A stretch of DNA of 64,000 nt from Alphaproteobacteria bacterium (lineage in GTDB: Bacteria > Pseudomonadota > Alphaproteobacteria > JANQMY01): positions 62,001-126,000 of the forward strand of contig JANQPL010000002.1 in NCBI GenBank assembly GCA_028289425.1, read 5' to 3'. The notes under the pieces are model-generated. The model had not been told where the DNA came from. It ran no database searches and saw nothing but the letters and a program-made list of their open reading frames with translations. The first letter of the stretch is position 1; each line of letters starts with the position of its first letter. Below, piece after piece: positions 53,533 to 61,161 of the stretch. A program made the position numbers and the translations under genes.

Positions 53533-54750
53533 ATGGAACTTGCTCACAATCCTCTGCCGCGCAAAGCCTATACCGACATTGCTTGGTTTCACCATGAACA
53601 AGAACAGCTCATGAAATCGGCATGGGTTTTTGCCGGCGTGGAGGGCGACTTCGCCGCGCCGGGGGATTACCGTGCGGTGCCATCGGGTGCGTTCACACTC
53701 ATTGTCTTGAGAGACACTGACGGTGACCTGAAAGCCTTTCACAATGTATGCCGGCATCGCGGCGCCCAACTGTTGGAGGGGCAAGGCAATGCGGGCGCGG
53801 TCTTGGTGTGTCCCTATCACCGCTGGACATATGATTTAAACGGCGCGCTGCGGGGTGCGCCGAACCAAGTGTCTTGTTTTCCGTCGCTCGATCGAGAACG
53901 ATTGGGGCTCAAGCCGGCGGCGGTCGGCAGGTTTCAGAATCTTGTTTTTGTCAATCCGGATCCCGCGGCTTCATTCGACACATGGATAGGCCCGATCAAA
54001 GATTGTGCCTGGCCCCATGATCCGGCATGGCCCCACCTTCAGGAAAACGCGCCGCTTACCTATGACATGAAATGCGATTGGAAGGTCTTCGCGGAGAATG
54101 CTATTGACGGATATCACCTGGCCTATCTGCACGAGAACACGCTGGGCGGACCCGTGCCGAACGAAAATGTTTGGGAGCGGCACGGCGACCACATGGTGTG
54201 GTACGCCCTCGATGAACCGGGTGCCCATCAATCGATGACCGCCAAAACCGAGCGCGATTATTCAATGGCGGGCGCTACGATGATTCCGGGGGCGGATCAA
54301 ACCGGTTACGGTGGTGTCTACTACCTGTTCCCGACCACATTCGTCACCTGCAACCCCTATAGCTTCAGCGTAGCGTCCTTGGCTGCCCAGGGGCCCGGTC
54401 ATACGCATCTCGTCGTGCGTTTGTGGGGGCTCGAACAGCAAGAGCGGTTTTCACCGGAACATGTGCATGGGTATGACTCAGAGACTGGCATGATCACGTC
54501 CGATAAATGGACCGTGCCGGCCACGCAGGCCGGCGATTTTCAAACCGAAGATGTGTGGATCTGCGAACGCATTCAGCGCGGCCTCAACTCGCCGGCATTT
54601 GAGCTGGGGCCGCTGGCCCAAGGGCCGGGCGCCGAAGATCCCATTCGTTGGTTCCATGACATCATGCAAGCACGTCTAGGGCATGATCATTTTTCACGGA
54701 AACATGATCATGCCCCAGATTCTTTGTTGGTCGCGCGATCGGACGGTTAA
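53533..54750 (+). CDS. Rieske non-haem iron oxygenase, alpha subunit
   Basis: This 405-aa ring-hydroxylating-type oxygenase starts at ATG 53533 behind GGAGGTGTAAGGG. The Rieske [2Fe-2S] site is Cys73/His75 (CRHRG) and Cys93/His96 (CPYHRW). The mononuclear iron ligands lie in DGYHLAYLH (Asp192, His195, His200). It resembles the single-component-alpha or choline/carnitine monooxygenase-like group more than aromatic dioxygenases with a beta subunit; no beta subunit or reductase is adjacent. The last 25 residues (from about 381) are encoded by an inserted palindromic repeat, so the native C-terminus was probably different. Confidence 0.9.
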   Translation: MELAHNPLPRKAYTDIAWFHHEQEQLMKSAWVFAGVEGDFAAPGDYRAVPSGAFTLIVLRDTDGDLKAFHNVCRHRGAQLLEGQGNAGAVLVCPYHRWTYDLNGALRGAPNQVSCFPSLDRERLGLKPAAVGRFQNLVFVNPDPAASFDTWIGPIKDCAWPHDPAWPHLQENAPLTYDMKCDWKVFAENAIDGYHLAYLHENTLGGPVPNENVWERHGDHMVWYALDEPGAHQSMTAKTERDYSMAGATMIPGADQTGYGGVYYLFPTTFVTCNPYSFSVASLAAQGPGHTHLVVRLWGLEQQERFSPEHVHGYDSETGMITSDKWTVPATQAGDFQTEDVWICERIQRGLNSPAFELGPLAQGPGAEDPIRWFHDIMQARLGHDHFSRKHDHAPDSLLVARSDG

Positions 54751-54782
54751 CCGGATTCCACTTAACCTGATCGCGCTCTAGG
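54675..54782 (-). repeat. two-hairpin mosaic repeat, copy A
   Basis: On the minus strand, hairpin 1 has an 8-bp outer stem (54733-54740 with 54769-54776) and a 6-bp inner stem (54745-54750 with 54762-54767) around a GTGGAATCCGG loop. Hairpin 2 is a perfect 12-bp stem (54679-54690 with 54704-54715). CTAG lies at both ends. The element overlaps the 3' ends of both the Rieske gene and the HxlR gene. Confidence 0.8.
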
Positions 54783-55101
54783 CTAGTTCCTTTGCCCATC
54801 GGATCGACCAACGGTCCAGCGCCACCAAAGTGCCGCCCAATTCTTCGCCCCAACGGGTGAGCATGAAGCCCTCATCCGTCAGATCCACCAGCGCCATTTC
54901 GCGCAACTCTTTTAGGCGCTTGTTGAGCAGCGTGGGGGAGACAAAATCGCACCGTTCTTGGAGGGCGCGAAACGTGTAGGGACCGTCGCGCAGCTCCCAC
55001 AAAATGCGCATGGTCCAGCGCTGCCCAAGCACATCGAACAGCACCATGATGGGCCGGCCGGTGGTCGACCCCCGGACAGGCGATCCGACTTTCTTCGCCA
55101 A
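54778..55101 (-). CDS. HxlR family winged-helix regulator
   Basis: This regulator has the HxlR pattern: VLGQRWTMRILWELRDGPYTF, split between helix 1 and the wing, and RALQERCDFVSPTLLNKRL for the recognition helix. I place the start at TTG 55101 (107 aa) because AGGAG lies 8 nt upstream. An in-frame ATG at 55143 would start inside the 42-bp palindrome that looks like the operator. The TAG stop comes from the terminal CTAG of repeat copy A. It is divergent from the CMD gene and probably represses it and itself. Confidence 0.9.
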   Translation of the reverse strand: MAKKVGSPVRGSTTGRPIMVLFDVLGQRWTMRILWELRDGPYTFRALQERCDFVSPTLLNKRLKELREMALVDLTDEGFMLTRWGEELGGTLVALDRWSIRWAKELA

Positions 55102-55120
55102 AACGCGTTCTCCTCTTGAC

Positions 55121-55162
55121 GCTACATAATTTGTAGCATACATATGCTACCAAATATGTAGC
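55121..55162. promoter_or_regulatory. 42-bp palindromic operator of the HxlR regulator
   Basis: The two 21-nt arms (55121-55141 and 55142-55162) match at 18 of 21 positions in inverted orientation. Each arm contains GCTACATA and a second TAGCATA element, so two dimers could bind side by side. It lies between the HxlR and CMD genes and covers the space where both promoters must be. The nearest ribosome site of the CMD gene begins 3 nt downstream. Confidence 0.8.
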
Positions 55163-55176
55163 AGAGAGGTGATGTC

Positions 55177-55722
55177 GTGGCAAACGTGCTCAAACCCGTC
55201 GAAGAACCCTATTCCCCCGAGATAGCAGAGATCTTCAAGGGGTACCCTCAACAGGACGGATATATTCTGAAACTCTTCCGCACCTTCGCGAACAGTGTGC
55301 GGTTCCTCAAAAAGGGCGTGCCCAATCTGCTGGACAAAGCCAGCCCCTTGCCCATGCGCCATCGCGAAATCGTCATTCTACGGATCACCGCCAACAATAA
55401 TTGCGAATATGAGTGGGGTGTGCATGTGAGCGTGTTCAGCGACCATGTGAAGCTCACGGAAGAGCAGGTGCAGGCAACCCGTTTGCTGGACCACACGGCG
55501 CCGTGCTGGCAGCCGGAAGAAGCGCTGCTCGTGAAAGTGATTGACGAATTGTGTGGGAGCGGCACCATCCAAGACGACACCTACAGGGCGTTTCAAGAGA
55601 CGTGGACCGTGGAACAGCAGCTCGAAATCCTGGCGCTCGCCGGTACCTACCACACGGTGAGTTTCGTTGCCAACGCGGCTCGGGTGGAAAATGAAGAGTT
55701 CGGCGCCCGGTTTCCGGCTTAG
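55177..55722 (+). CDS. carboxymuconolactone decarboxylase (CMD/AhpD-like) family protein
   Basis: This 181-aa protein starts at GTG 55177 (gagaggtgat upstream). The CMD core MRHREIVILRITANNNCEYEW, given here as two family blocks MRHREIVILRI and NNCEYEWGVHVSVF, holds the conserved Glu and His but only one Cys, so it is not an AhpD-type CxxC peroxidase. Proteins of this kind often sit under stress regulators. The divergent HxlR gene and the shared palindrome point to control by that regulator, perhaps in response to electrophiles or quinones. Confidence 0.88.
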   Translation: MANVLKPVEEPYSPEIAEIFKGYPQQDGYILKLFRTFANSVRFLKKGVPNLLDKASPLPMRHREIVILRITANNNCEYEWGVHVSVFSDHVKLTEEQVQATRLLDHTAPCWQPEEALLVKVIDELCGSGTIQDDTYRAFQETWTVEQQLEILALAGTYHTVSFVANAARVENEEFGARFPA

Positions 55723-56765
55723 CCCGAAACTTTGGAGTTGCGCTTTGCCGTGCTGAATGAAACCAGCCGCTTCCGCTTCTCATCCCACAACGCCAAGGGA
55801 ATGCAGCTCAAGCTTTGCCACAGGGTGAGGCGGTTGACGGAGGTGAGTTCCGGATGATCGCGCAGCACTTGGCGCAGGCGATAGAAGGGGATGCGGCTGC
55901 TCAAGTGATGCACGTGATGCACGCCGATATTGCCGGTAAACCAGCGCAGGATGCGCGGCAAGTCATAATGAGAACTGCCTTGGAGCGCTGCTTCATGGGG
56001 GTTCCAGGCGCCGGCAGGTGCCCAAAATGTTTCATCGAATTGGTGCTGCACGTAAAACAGCCAAATCCCAATGGACGCCGCTAACAAAGTGATCGGAATT
56101 TGCACCAGCAGGAACGGGCCGAGCCCCACCAGCCAGATCAGGCCGGTGACGATGGCGGCAATGGCAAGATTTGTTGCCATGGGGCTGATCCACCCGGTCA
56201 CCTTTTTGATGTCGAGGCCGAGAGGTAGGCGGTGGCGCAACACGAACAAATAGACGGAACCGAAACCGAACAGAACCACTGGGTTTCTGTAGAGGCGGTA
56301 ACCAACCCGTTGCCAAAACGACAAAGCATGATATTCGGCGACCGTCAGTGTGGCGATATCGCCAATGCCGCGGCGCTCCAAATGGCCGGTGCTGGCATGA
56401 TGAATGGCATGGTTCCGGCGCCAGGCATCATACGGCGTTAACGTCAGGACACCAATGATACGCCCAACCCAATCGTTCACATACCGGTTGCTGAAGAACG
56501 ATCCATGCCCGCAATCATGCTGGATCATGAACAGGCGCACCAGAAACCCCGCGGCAATCAGTGAGGGAATAAATGAAAGCCACCAATAACCGAAATAGAT
56601 GGCCGCCCACGCCAACACCCACAGGGCCAGAAACGGCAACAGGGTAATGGCGGTTTCAAAGATGCCGCGCGGATCGCTTGGTCTTTTGTATCGCGCCAGC
56701 AGCTTCACCCATCCGCGGGCTTCGCCTGAAATCTCATGGGAGTGTTGGGGGGAGGGATGAGTCAT
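55719..56765 (-). CDS. membrane fatty acid desaturase
   Basis: This 348-aa di-iron desaturase has four or more membrane spans and the three His boxes HDCGHGSFF (box 1), HAIHHASTGHL (box 2) and HHVHHLSSRIP (box 3), the scheme of FAD2/DesA-type acyl-lipid desaturases. The third box HVHHL fits the delta-12/omega-6 group. The likely role is introducing a double bond in membrane lipid acyl chains. Stops of this gene and the CMD gene overlap by 4 nt. A 130-nt gap separates it from the PF12694 gene upstream. Confidence 0.93.
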   Translation of the reverse strand: MTHPSPQHSHEISGEARGWVKLLARYKRPSDPRGIFETAITLLPFLALWVLAWAAIYFGYWWLSFIPSLIAAGFLVRLFMIQHDCGHGSFFSNRYVNDWVGRIIGVLTLTPYDAWRRNHAIHHASTGHLERRGIGDIATLTVAEYHALSFWQRVGYRLYRNPVVLFGFGSVYLFVLRHRLPLGLDIKKVTGWISPMATNLAIAAIVTGLIWLVGLGPFLLVQIPITLLAASIGIWLFYVQHQFDETFWAPAGAWNPHEAALQGSSHYDLPRILRWFTGNIGVHHVHHLSSRIPFYRLRQVLRDHPELTSVNRLTLWQSLSCIPLALWDEKRKRLVSFSTAKRNSKVSG

Positions 56766-56895
56766 AGATACGCTTTGAATACCGGTGGCGGTATACGCCG
56801 GGAATTCGCCCGTTTAGCGGATGAGGCAGAGGCGAGCAACCAACAAATGCGCAACGGGTGCGTGCAGGCGAACACAATTTTGCGATAGGAGCGGC

Positions 56896-57396
56896 CTATC
56901 GTGTTGAAGCCGTTGAGAAAACTTGCCGCAGAACCGCATACGCCGCGTCTGCCACACCGGGCTGATTTTTTTCGCTGGGCCCCGCCACGTTCAGTGTCTG
57001 CGGGTGCAGACCCTCCAGCCATTCGCTGATGCGCCGCACGGCGGCTGGATCCGAGAGGCTGACGAAGGTTGAGCGTTTCTTGTAGTGGTCGCAGATTGTG
57101 AAGGTGAGCCGGGTGCCTGCATCATCCGGCGCGGACAACGCCAGCACCAACGTTGCGTCCGCATCGCGCACGTTCCATTCCGTGCGTAGGGAGCGGGGCA
57201 CGTCCGGCGCTAAGGGCGAACGGTCGTCCGGCGTTTCCGTGAGCGGAAAGGAGAAGGGGATCGTGCCGCTTTCGCACACGCGGCCGGGCGGGCACCAGCC
57301 GCCGATCTCAAGCCCGCCGTCACGCGCTGCCCTGAGGGCCGCTTCATCCACGCCGGTCTGTCCGCCGGAGATGATTTTTGAAAGCGTTGTGGTCAC
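56896..57396 (-). CDS. putative molybdenum carrier family protein (SLOG/YpsA-like)
   Basis: This 166-aa protein belongs to the putative molybdenum carrier family, part of the LOG/SLOG nucleotide-binding superfamily. The opening KIISGGQTGVDEAALRAA carries the GGQTGVD loop, followed by GGWCPPGRVCESG and the later DADATLVLAL strand. The family was named after a Moco carrier protein from algae, but bacterial members are mostly uncharacterised. It follows the Coq4-like gene by 27 nt, in the TetR-coq4 transcript. Confidence 0.85.
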   Translation of the reverse strand: MTTTLSKIISGGQTGVDEAALRAARDGGLEIGGWCPPGRVCESGTIPFSFPLTETPDDRSPLAPDVPRSLRTEWNVRDADATLVLALSAPDDAGTRLTFTICDHYKKRSTFVSLSDPAAVRRISEWLEGLHPQTLNVAGPSEKNQPGVADAAYAVLRQVFSTASTR

Positions 57397-57423
57397 CCAT
57401 CGACCATGCGGGCTTTCGAACCG

Positions 57424-58191
57424 TTATGCAAAGTTTGAGGCGTAGATTGCCGGATCTCTATGGAGTCTCTCCGGCTCACCGATTTTTAGCGCCGCCCGCA
57501 CAGACGACAAAGGTTCACCGAGTAACTGTTCATAGGGCACGGCATCCAGCGGGACGGCCCGGCGGCCGCGGCGCCAGGCGCGCCACAATTCAGCCGCGTA
57601 AGAAAGTCCGCGCGTCTGAACCGTCCGGATCCCGGCGCCGATGGTGAGAAGCCAATTTGCAAGACCGCCGTGTTGGGCCAGGGCAAATGCCAGCAGCGTC
57701 GCCTCTCCCAAATCATCGGCGCCGTAGCCGGTCAGCACATGCCACAAATCGTGAGACAGGCTTTGCCGCTCGCCAAACCACTCAAGGCCCGGCTCGTGGG
57801 AGGATTGGAACTCTTCCGTGTCGCGGCGCAAGACAATCAGCTTGTCCACGTCGAGCCCATGTTTCTCCATATGTTGCAGATAGGCGTGGCCAAAACTGCC
57901 TGCCGGTAACGCTTTTAGCCGCTCCTTATCGCGCAACGCTTCCAGCAAACTAGGCTGTTCGTAGAACAGGCGGCGTCCTTGGGCGTAACGCAGAATGCGG
58001 CGCAGACCCCGTTCGCGCATATTAGGATCAAGAGCGTCAAAAATTTCGAACGCCATTTCGGTCCTTTGGGAATCGTCCAGTAGCGTTTTGAGCGCACGGT
58101 AGCCCCGGCGCCATTGAGGGCCGTGATGGGGTGACCAGGACTTTTTCGTTATCCGTGTTTGAAAGGTGAGCGTATCGATGGTCATGATCAA
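57424..58191 (-). CDS. Coq4 family protein
   Basis: This 255-aa protein is related to COQ4, a scaffold/decarboxylation factor of ubiquinone biosynthesis. The zinc motif HDxxHx11E is intact: His147, Asp148, His151 and Glu163 (HDLWHVLTGYGADDLGE). The first 20 residues, including the initial MIMTIDTLTFQTR, are not recognisable. Bacterial Coq4 relatives are common in alphaproteobacteria, often outside ubi operons. The gene is 9 nt downstream of a TetR regulator. Confidence 0.88.
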   Translation of the reverse strand: MIMTIDTLTFQTRITKKSWSPHHGPQWRRGYRALKTLLDDSQRTEMAFEIFDALDPNMRERGLRRILRYAQGRRLFYEQPSLLEALRDKERLKALPAGSFGHAYLQHMEKHGLDVDKLIVLRRDTEEFQSSHEPGLEWFGERQSLSHDLWHVLTGYGADDLGEATLLAFALAQHGGLANWLLTIGAGIRTVQTRGLSYAAELWRAWRRGRRAVPLDAVPYEQLLGEPLSSVRAALKIGEPERLHRDPAIYASNFA

Positions 58192-58200
58192 ATCTCCTTT

Positions 58201-58887
58201 CTAATTTGCGTCCTCGTCCACGGGCGACTCGAATTCAAGATCCGCTTGGAAAACCGGGCTTGCGTCTGCGTAAGTGGACAGGTCTTTCGTGGCAATGGGG
58301 CCTAAGAATATGTCCGCCGTGCGAACCATCCGGGCACTGAGCGGTTCGGAGGAATCGTCATAAAGCCAGTGGGTGATGGTACCGTTCACCAGGCTGTCGA
58401 AGACTTCGGTCAAATCTTCCGGCATGTGATCACGGGAAAGATCGCCGCGTGCCTGGCCGCGCGCGATCAGTTTGAAGAGCCTGTCGTTGGCGGCCTGGCG
58501 CGTGGCTTCAGCGGGGCCGCCTTCGTCGAGTCCCACGGACAGTTTTGTCATCTCACGGAAGACGGCGCGGTAAAAGCGCCGGCTGTTCTCGATCCCCATG
58601 CCCATGAACTCAAACAGCGCGCGAATGAGCGCCGGTGTCGGGGTGGTGCGGTCGGCCAGGGCTTGGTCCAGCAGATCCGCGTAGACGGCGCGCACCCGCT
58701 CGGTGATGCCGTTCATCAGCGCGTGCTTAGAGCCGAAATGGTTGAACACGGTAGAACGGGCAACGCCCGCCTCCGCCGCCACATCGGCCATGGTCACGTC
58801 TTCCACGCCGCGCTCAGAAAACAGCGCCTGCGCTGCTTCCAGGATTCGGGCACGTTGTTCCGCGTTGTTTTGGCGTCTTTTGCTCAT
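58201..58887 (-). CDS. TetR/AcrR family transcriptional regulator
   Basis: This 228-aa regulator has a TetR helix-turn-helix at about residues 30-52 (TMADVAAEAGVARSTVFNHF) and a long ligand domain. It is the first gene of a leftward transcript with the Coq4-like and PF12694 genes. Directly upstream lies a pair of GACTnnAGTC palindromes (58893-58926), the likely operator, so the operon would be autoregulated. The inducer is unknown. Confidence 0.92.
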   Translation of the reverse strand: MSKRRQNNAEQRARILEAAQALFSERGVEDVTMADVAAEAGVARSTVFNHFGSKHALMNGITERVRAVYADLLDQALADRTTPTPALIRALFEFMGMGIENSRRFYRAVFREMTKLSVGLDEGGPAEATRQAANDRLFKLIARGQARGDLSRDHMPEDLTEVFDSLVNGTITHWLYDDSSEPLSARMVRTADIFLGPIATKDLSTYADASPVFQADLEFESPVDEDAN

Positions 58888-58892
58888 TTCTT

Positions 58893-58926
58893 GGACTTCA
58901 GTCTAGCAAAAAATAGACTCGAGTCC
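58893..58926. promoter_or_regulatory. twin palindromic operator of the TetR-coq4 operon
   Basis: Two 10-bp palindromes, GACTTCAGTC (58894-58903) and GACTCGAGTC (58916-58925), are separated by 12 nt. The larger arms 58893-58905 and 58914-58926 also form an inverted repeat (11 of 13). They begin 6 nt upstream of the TetR ATG, and TetR proteins commonly bind such pairs. Confidence 0.7.
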
Positions 58927-58988
58927 AGATATTTGTAGATCCGGAGATTATGGCCGGCTGCGGCACTACCATGTTGTGCCGTCAGCCG

Positions 58989-59297
58989 TTATAGGCAGGC
59001 GCCATATATAGCGCAGCTCAGAAGGATCGTGGCGATTGGAAGAATGCCCAGACTGATCAGCCAGGCGACCATGGCGAACAACCAAAAGGCAATGCTGTTT
59101 ACGTGGAAAAGAGCAGCCAGCAGCCGGGCAGACGCAAGGAAGACGACCGTCGGGATCACGAACAGGAACATTGTCCGTGAGGTCAGCCAAGAGTCCGGCA
59201 TATCGAGGCCTAGTAGGTAAAGTGGATTGACAACAAAAAGAGTGAGACAAACCGCAAAGGCTGTCGCAAAGATTGCGGCGTATTTCACCGCCGTCAT
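58989..59297 (-). CDS. small hypothetical membrane protein
   Basis: This 102-aa protein has about three hydrophobic spans: AAIFATAFAVCLTLFVV, TMFLFVIPTVVFLASARLL and FWLFAMVAWLISLGILPIATILL (parts of each shown). I do not recognise a family. GAGGG lies 5 nt upstream of the ATG at 59297. It follows the flotillin operon's terminator by 9 nt, so its transcript must start in or after the repeat at 59339 or come from readthrough. Confidence 0.6.
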   Translation of the reverse strand: MTAVKYAAIFATAFAVCLTLFVVNPLYLLGLDMPDSWLTSRTMFLFVIPTVVFLASARLLAALFHVNSIAFWLFAMVAWLISLGILPIATILLSCAIYGACL

Positions 59298-59311
59298 AGC
59301 GCCCTCACAAA

Positions 59312-59333
59312 AAGAGGGCCCGAAGGCCCTCTT
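59312..59333 (-). terminator. rho-independent terminator of the flotillin operon
   Basis: On the minus strand a 9-bp stem AAGAGGGCC/GGCCCTCTT closes a TTCG tetraloop (59325-59333 with 59312-59320) and is followed by TTTG after the stem's final TT. This is a strong intrinsic terminator for the RHH-PspA-YqiJ-flotillin transcript. Confidence 0.85.
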
Positions 59334-59338
59334 CGCAG

Positions 59339-59432
59339 CGTTTCCAGGTGAAGTGGGTACCGGTTCACCGTCCGGAAACGAGCAAAAACGATCATAGGGC
59401 GTTTCTGTATTTCAGACATCGCAGAAGCGCCC
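59339..59432 (+). repeat. two-hairpin mosaic repeat, copy B
   Basis: Hairpin 1 has a 7-bp outer stem CGTTTCC/GGAAACG (59339-59345 with 59374-59380), a 6-bp inner stem GGTGAA/TTCACC (59347-59352 with 59364-59369) and a GTGGGTACCGG loop. Hairpin 2 is an 11-bp stem (59397-59407 with 59422-59432) with one G-T pair. It lies between the flotillin stop and the terminator. Confidence 0.8.
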
Positions 59433-59443
59433 CGCGCTGTGTT

Positions 59444-61135
59444 TTAGTGTTCCGGCCGCTCTTCATGAAGCGGATCGGTGAGACCGTTCAGGTCGTCGCT
59501 CGACAGGCCCACTTCTTTCAACAGTGAGTCCACCAACGGGGCTTGGGCGCGGTAACGCAGCGCGCTGTTCACCACCTGGTCGGCCAGATTCCCGTTGCCG
59601 TTGGCGACCGGCAAGCCGGCGCTATCGGCGGCGCCATTCACATAATGCGCGCCATTGCCGTTCGCGCCGCTTAGGCCATCCACCTGCACGATCTTGATGC
59701 TGTCGATGTGCTCCAGCGGTTTGACGGATTCGCGCAGCACGCCTTCGATCTTCTGCAAGAGTTCGAGCTTCACCTGCATTTCGATCTGCTCGCGCGACAG
59801 CACGTTGGCCGCTTCGTTGATGGCCTTCTTACCTTCCGCTTCCACCGCATAGCGCACTTCGGCCGCAGCGGCTTTGAGCTTCTCGGCCTCGGCTTCACCG
59901 GTGGCCTCCAGGCGCATGGCTTCGGCCTGGTCGGCGGCAGCCGCCTTTTCGGCGTCGGCAGCTACTTTCACTTTGATGGCTTCGCGCTCCGCGTTTTTGG
60001 CAGCCTCAATGAGTTCGATTTCCTTCTCACGATTGGCCGCTTCCGTATCGCGCGAGGTCTTCACGGCTTCCTCCGCCTGCACCGCTTTGGCGCGGGCGTA
60101 GTCCGCCATTTCTTGGGCTTCCGACTGCGCCTTGGATTTTTCGGCAATGGCGATGGCACGGTCTTGTTCGGCTAATTCCACCGCCTTCTGACGATCCACG
60201 TCTTGGGTTTCGACGGCACGCTGCTTCTCGATGCGCTCTTGTTCGACCGCAAGTTCGGACGAAATTTGCGACTGTTCCACTTGCTGTGCCGCCATGATTT
60301 TGGCTTGCTCGGCCGCTTGTTCTTTCTCAGCCTGCTCGCGGGCAATTTCCGCCTTTTGGCTTGCACGGCGCACCTCGATTTCGCGCTGTTGCGCAAGTCG
60401 GGCATATTCTTCTTCCCGGCCGATCTGCAGTTTCTGACGTTCCGCATCCAGATTTTTCTCTTTGATCTGGACTTGGGTGTCCTGCTCGATGTCGTTGCGG
60501 ATTTTCCGCCTGCGTTCGATCTCGTCGGTGAGGCGAGTCAAACCTTCCGCGTCGAACGCGTTGTTCGGGTTGAAGAACTCCATGCCGGTCTGATCAAGAC
60601 CAGTGAGCGACACCGACTCAAGCTCCAAACCGTTTTTCAGCAAGTCTTCCGACACCACTTGCTGCACTTTCAGCACAAAGTCCGAGCGCTGCTCGTGCAA
60701 TTCTTCCATGGCCATTTCGGCAGCCACAGAACGCAAGGCGTCAACGAACTTACCTTCGATTAGGTTTTTGAGTTCACCCGGCTGCATGGTGCGGTGACCA
60801 AGCGTTTGCGCTGCATCGGCGATCGCTTCGGCCGTGGGCTTCACGCGCACATAGAATTCGGCTTGCACGTCCACACGCATGCGGTCGCGGGTGATCAACG
60901 CTTGCTCATTGTTGCGCCGCACTTCCAGCCGCAACGTGTTCATATTGACGGGGATGATCTCATGCAGCACGGGCAGGACGAGCGAGCCGCCATTCATGAT
61001 GACTTTCTGGCCACCGAAACCGGTGCGCACATACGATATTTCCTTGGAGGCGCGCCGATAGAGCCGCGCCAAGATGATGCCGATGGTCAGTAGGGCGACA
61101 AAAATCGTGCCCGACCAAAAGATGACTTCCATCAT
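59444..61135 (-). CDS. flotillin family protein (YqiK-like)
   Basis: This 563-aa membrane-anchored scaffold has an N-terminal span (about residues 4-23), an SPFH/PHB domain to about residue 190, and a long Glu/Ala/Lys-rich coiled coil (about 225-445) made of AEKxxA repeats. The C-terminal region is less ordered and ends in a short hydrophilic tail. Bacterial flotillins mark lipid microdomains and affect membrane fluidity. Here it is last in a run with PspA and YqiJ, so it is probably a membrane stress and organisation protein. Confidence 0.92.
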   Translation of the reverse strand: MMEVIFWSGTIFVALLTIGIILARLYRRASKEISYVRTGFGGQKVIMNGGSLVLPVLHEIIPVNMNTLRLEVRRNNEQALITRDRMRVDVQAEFYVRVKPTAEAIADAAQTLGHRTMQPGELKNLIEGKFVDALRSVAAEMAMEELHEQRSDFVLKVQQVVSEDLLKNGLELESVSLTGLDQTGMEFFNPNNAFDAEGLTRLTDEIERRRKIRNDIEQDTQVQIKEKNLDAERQKLQIGREEEYARLAQQREIEVRRASQKAEIAREQAEKEQAAEQAKIMAAQQVEQSQISSELAVEQERIEKQRAVETQDVDRQKAVELAEQDRAIAIAEKSKAQSEAQEMADYARAKAVQAEEAVKTSRDTEAANREKEIELIEAAKNAEREAIKVKVAADAEKAAAADQAEAMRLEATGEAEAEKLKAAAAEVRYAVEAEGKKAINEAANVLSREQIEMQVKLELLQKIEGVLRESVKPLEHIDSIKIVQVDGLSGANGNGAHYVNGAADSAGLPVANGNGNLADQVVNSALRYRAQAPLVDSLLKEVGLSSDDLNGLTDPLHEERPEH

Positions 61136-61161
61136 AGGGTCTTACCTCCTGTATGAGCCCC

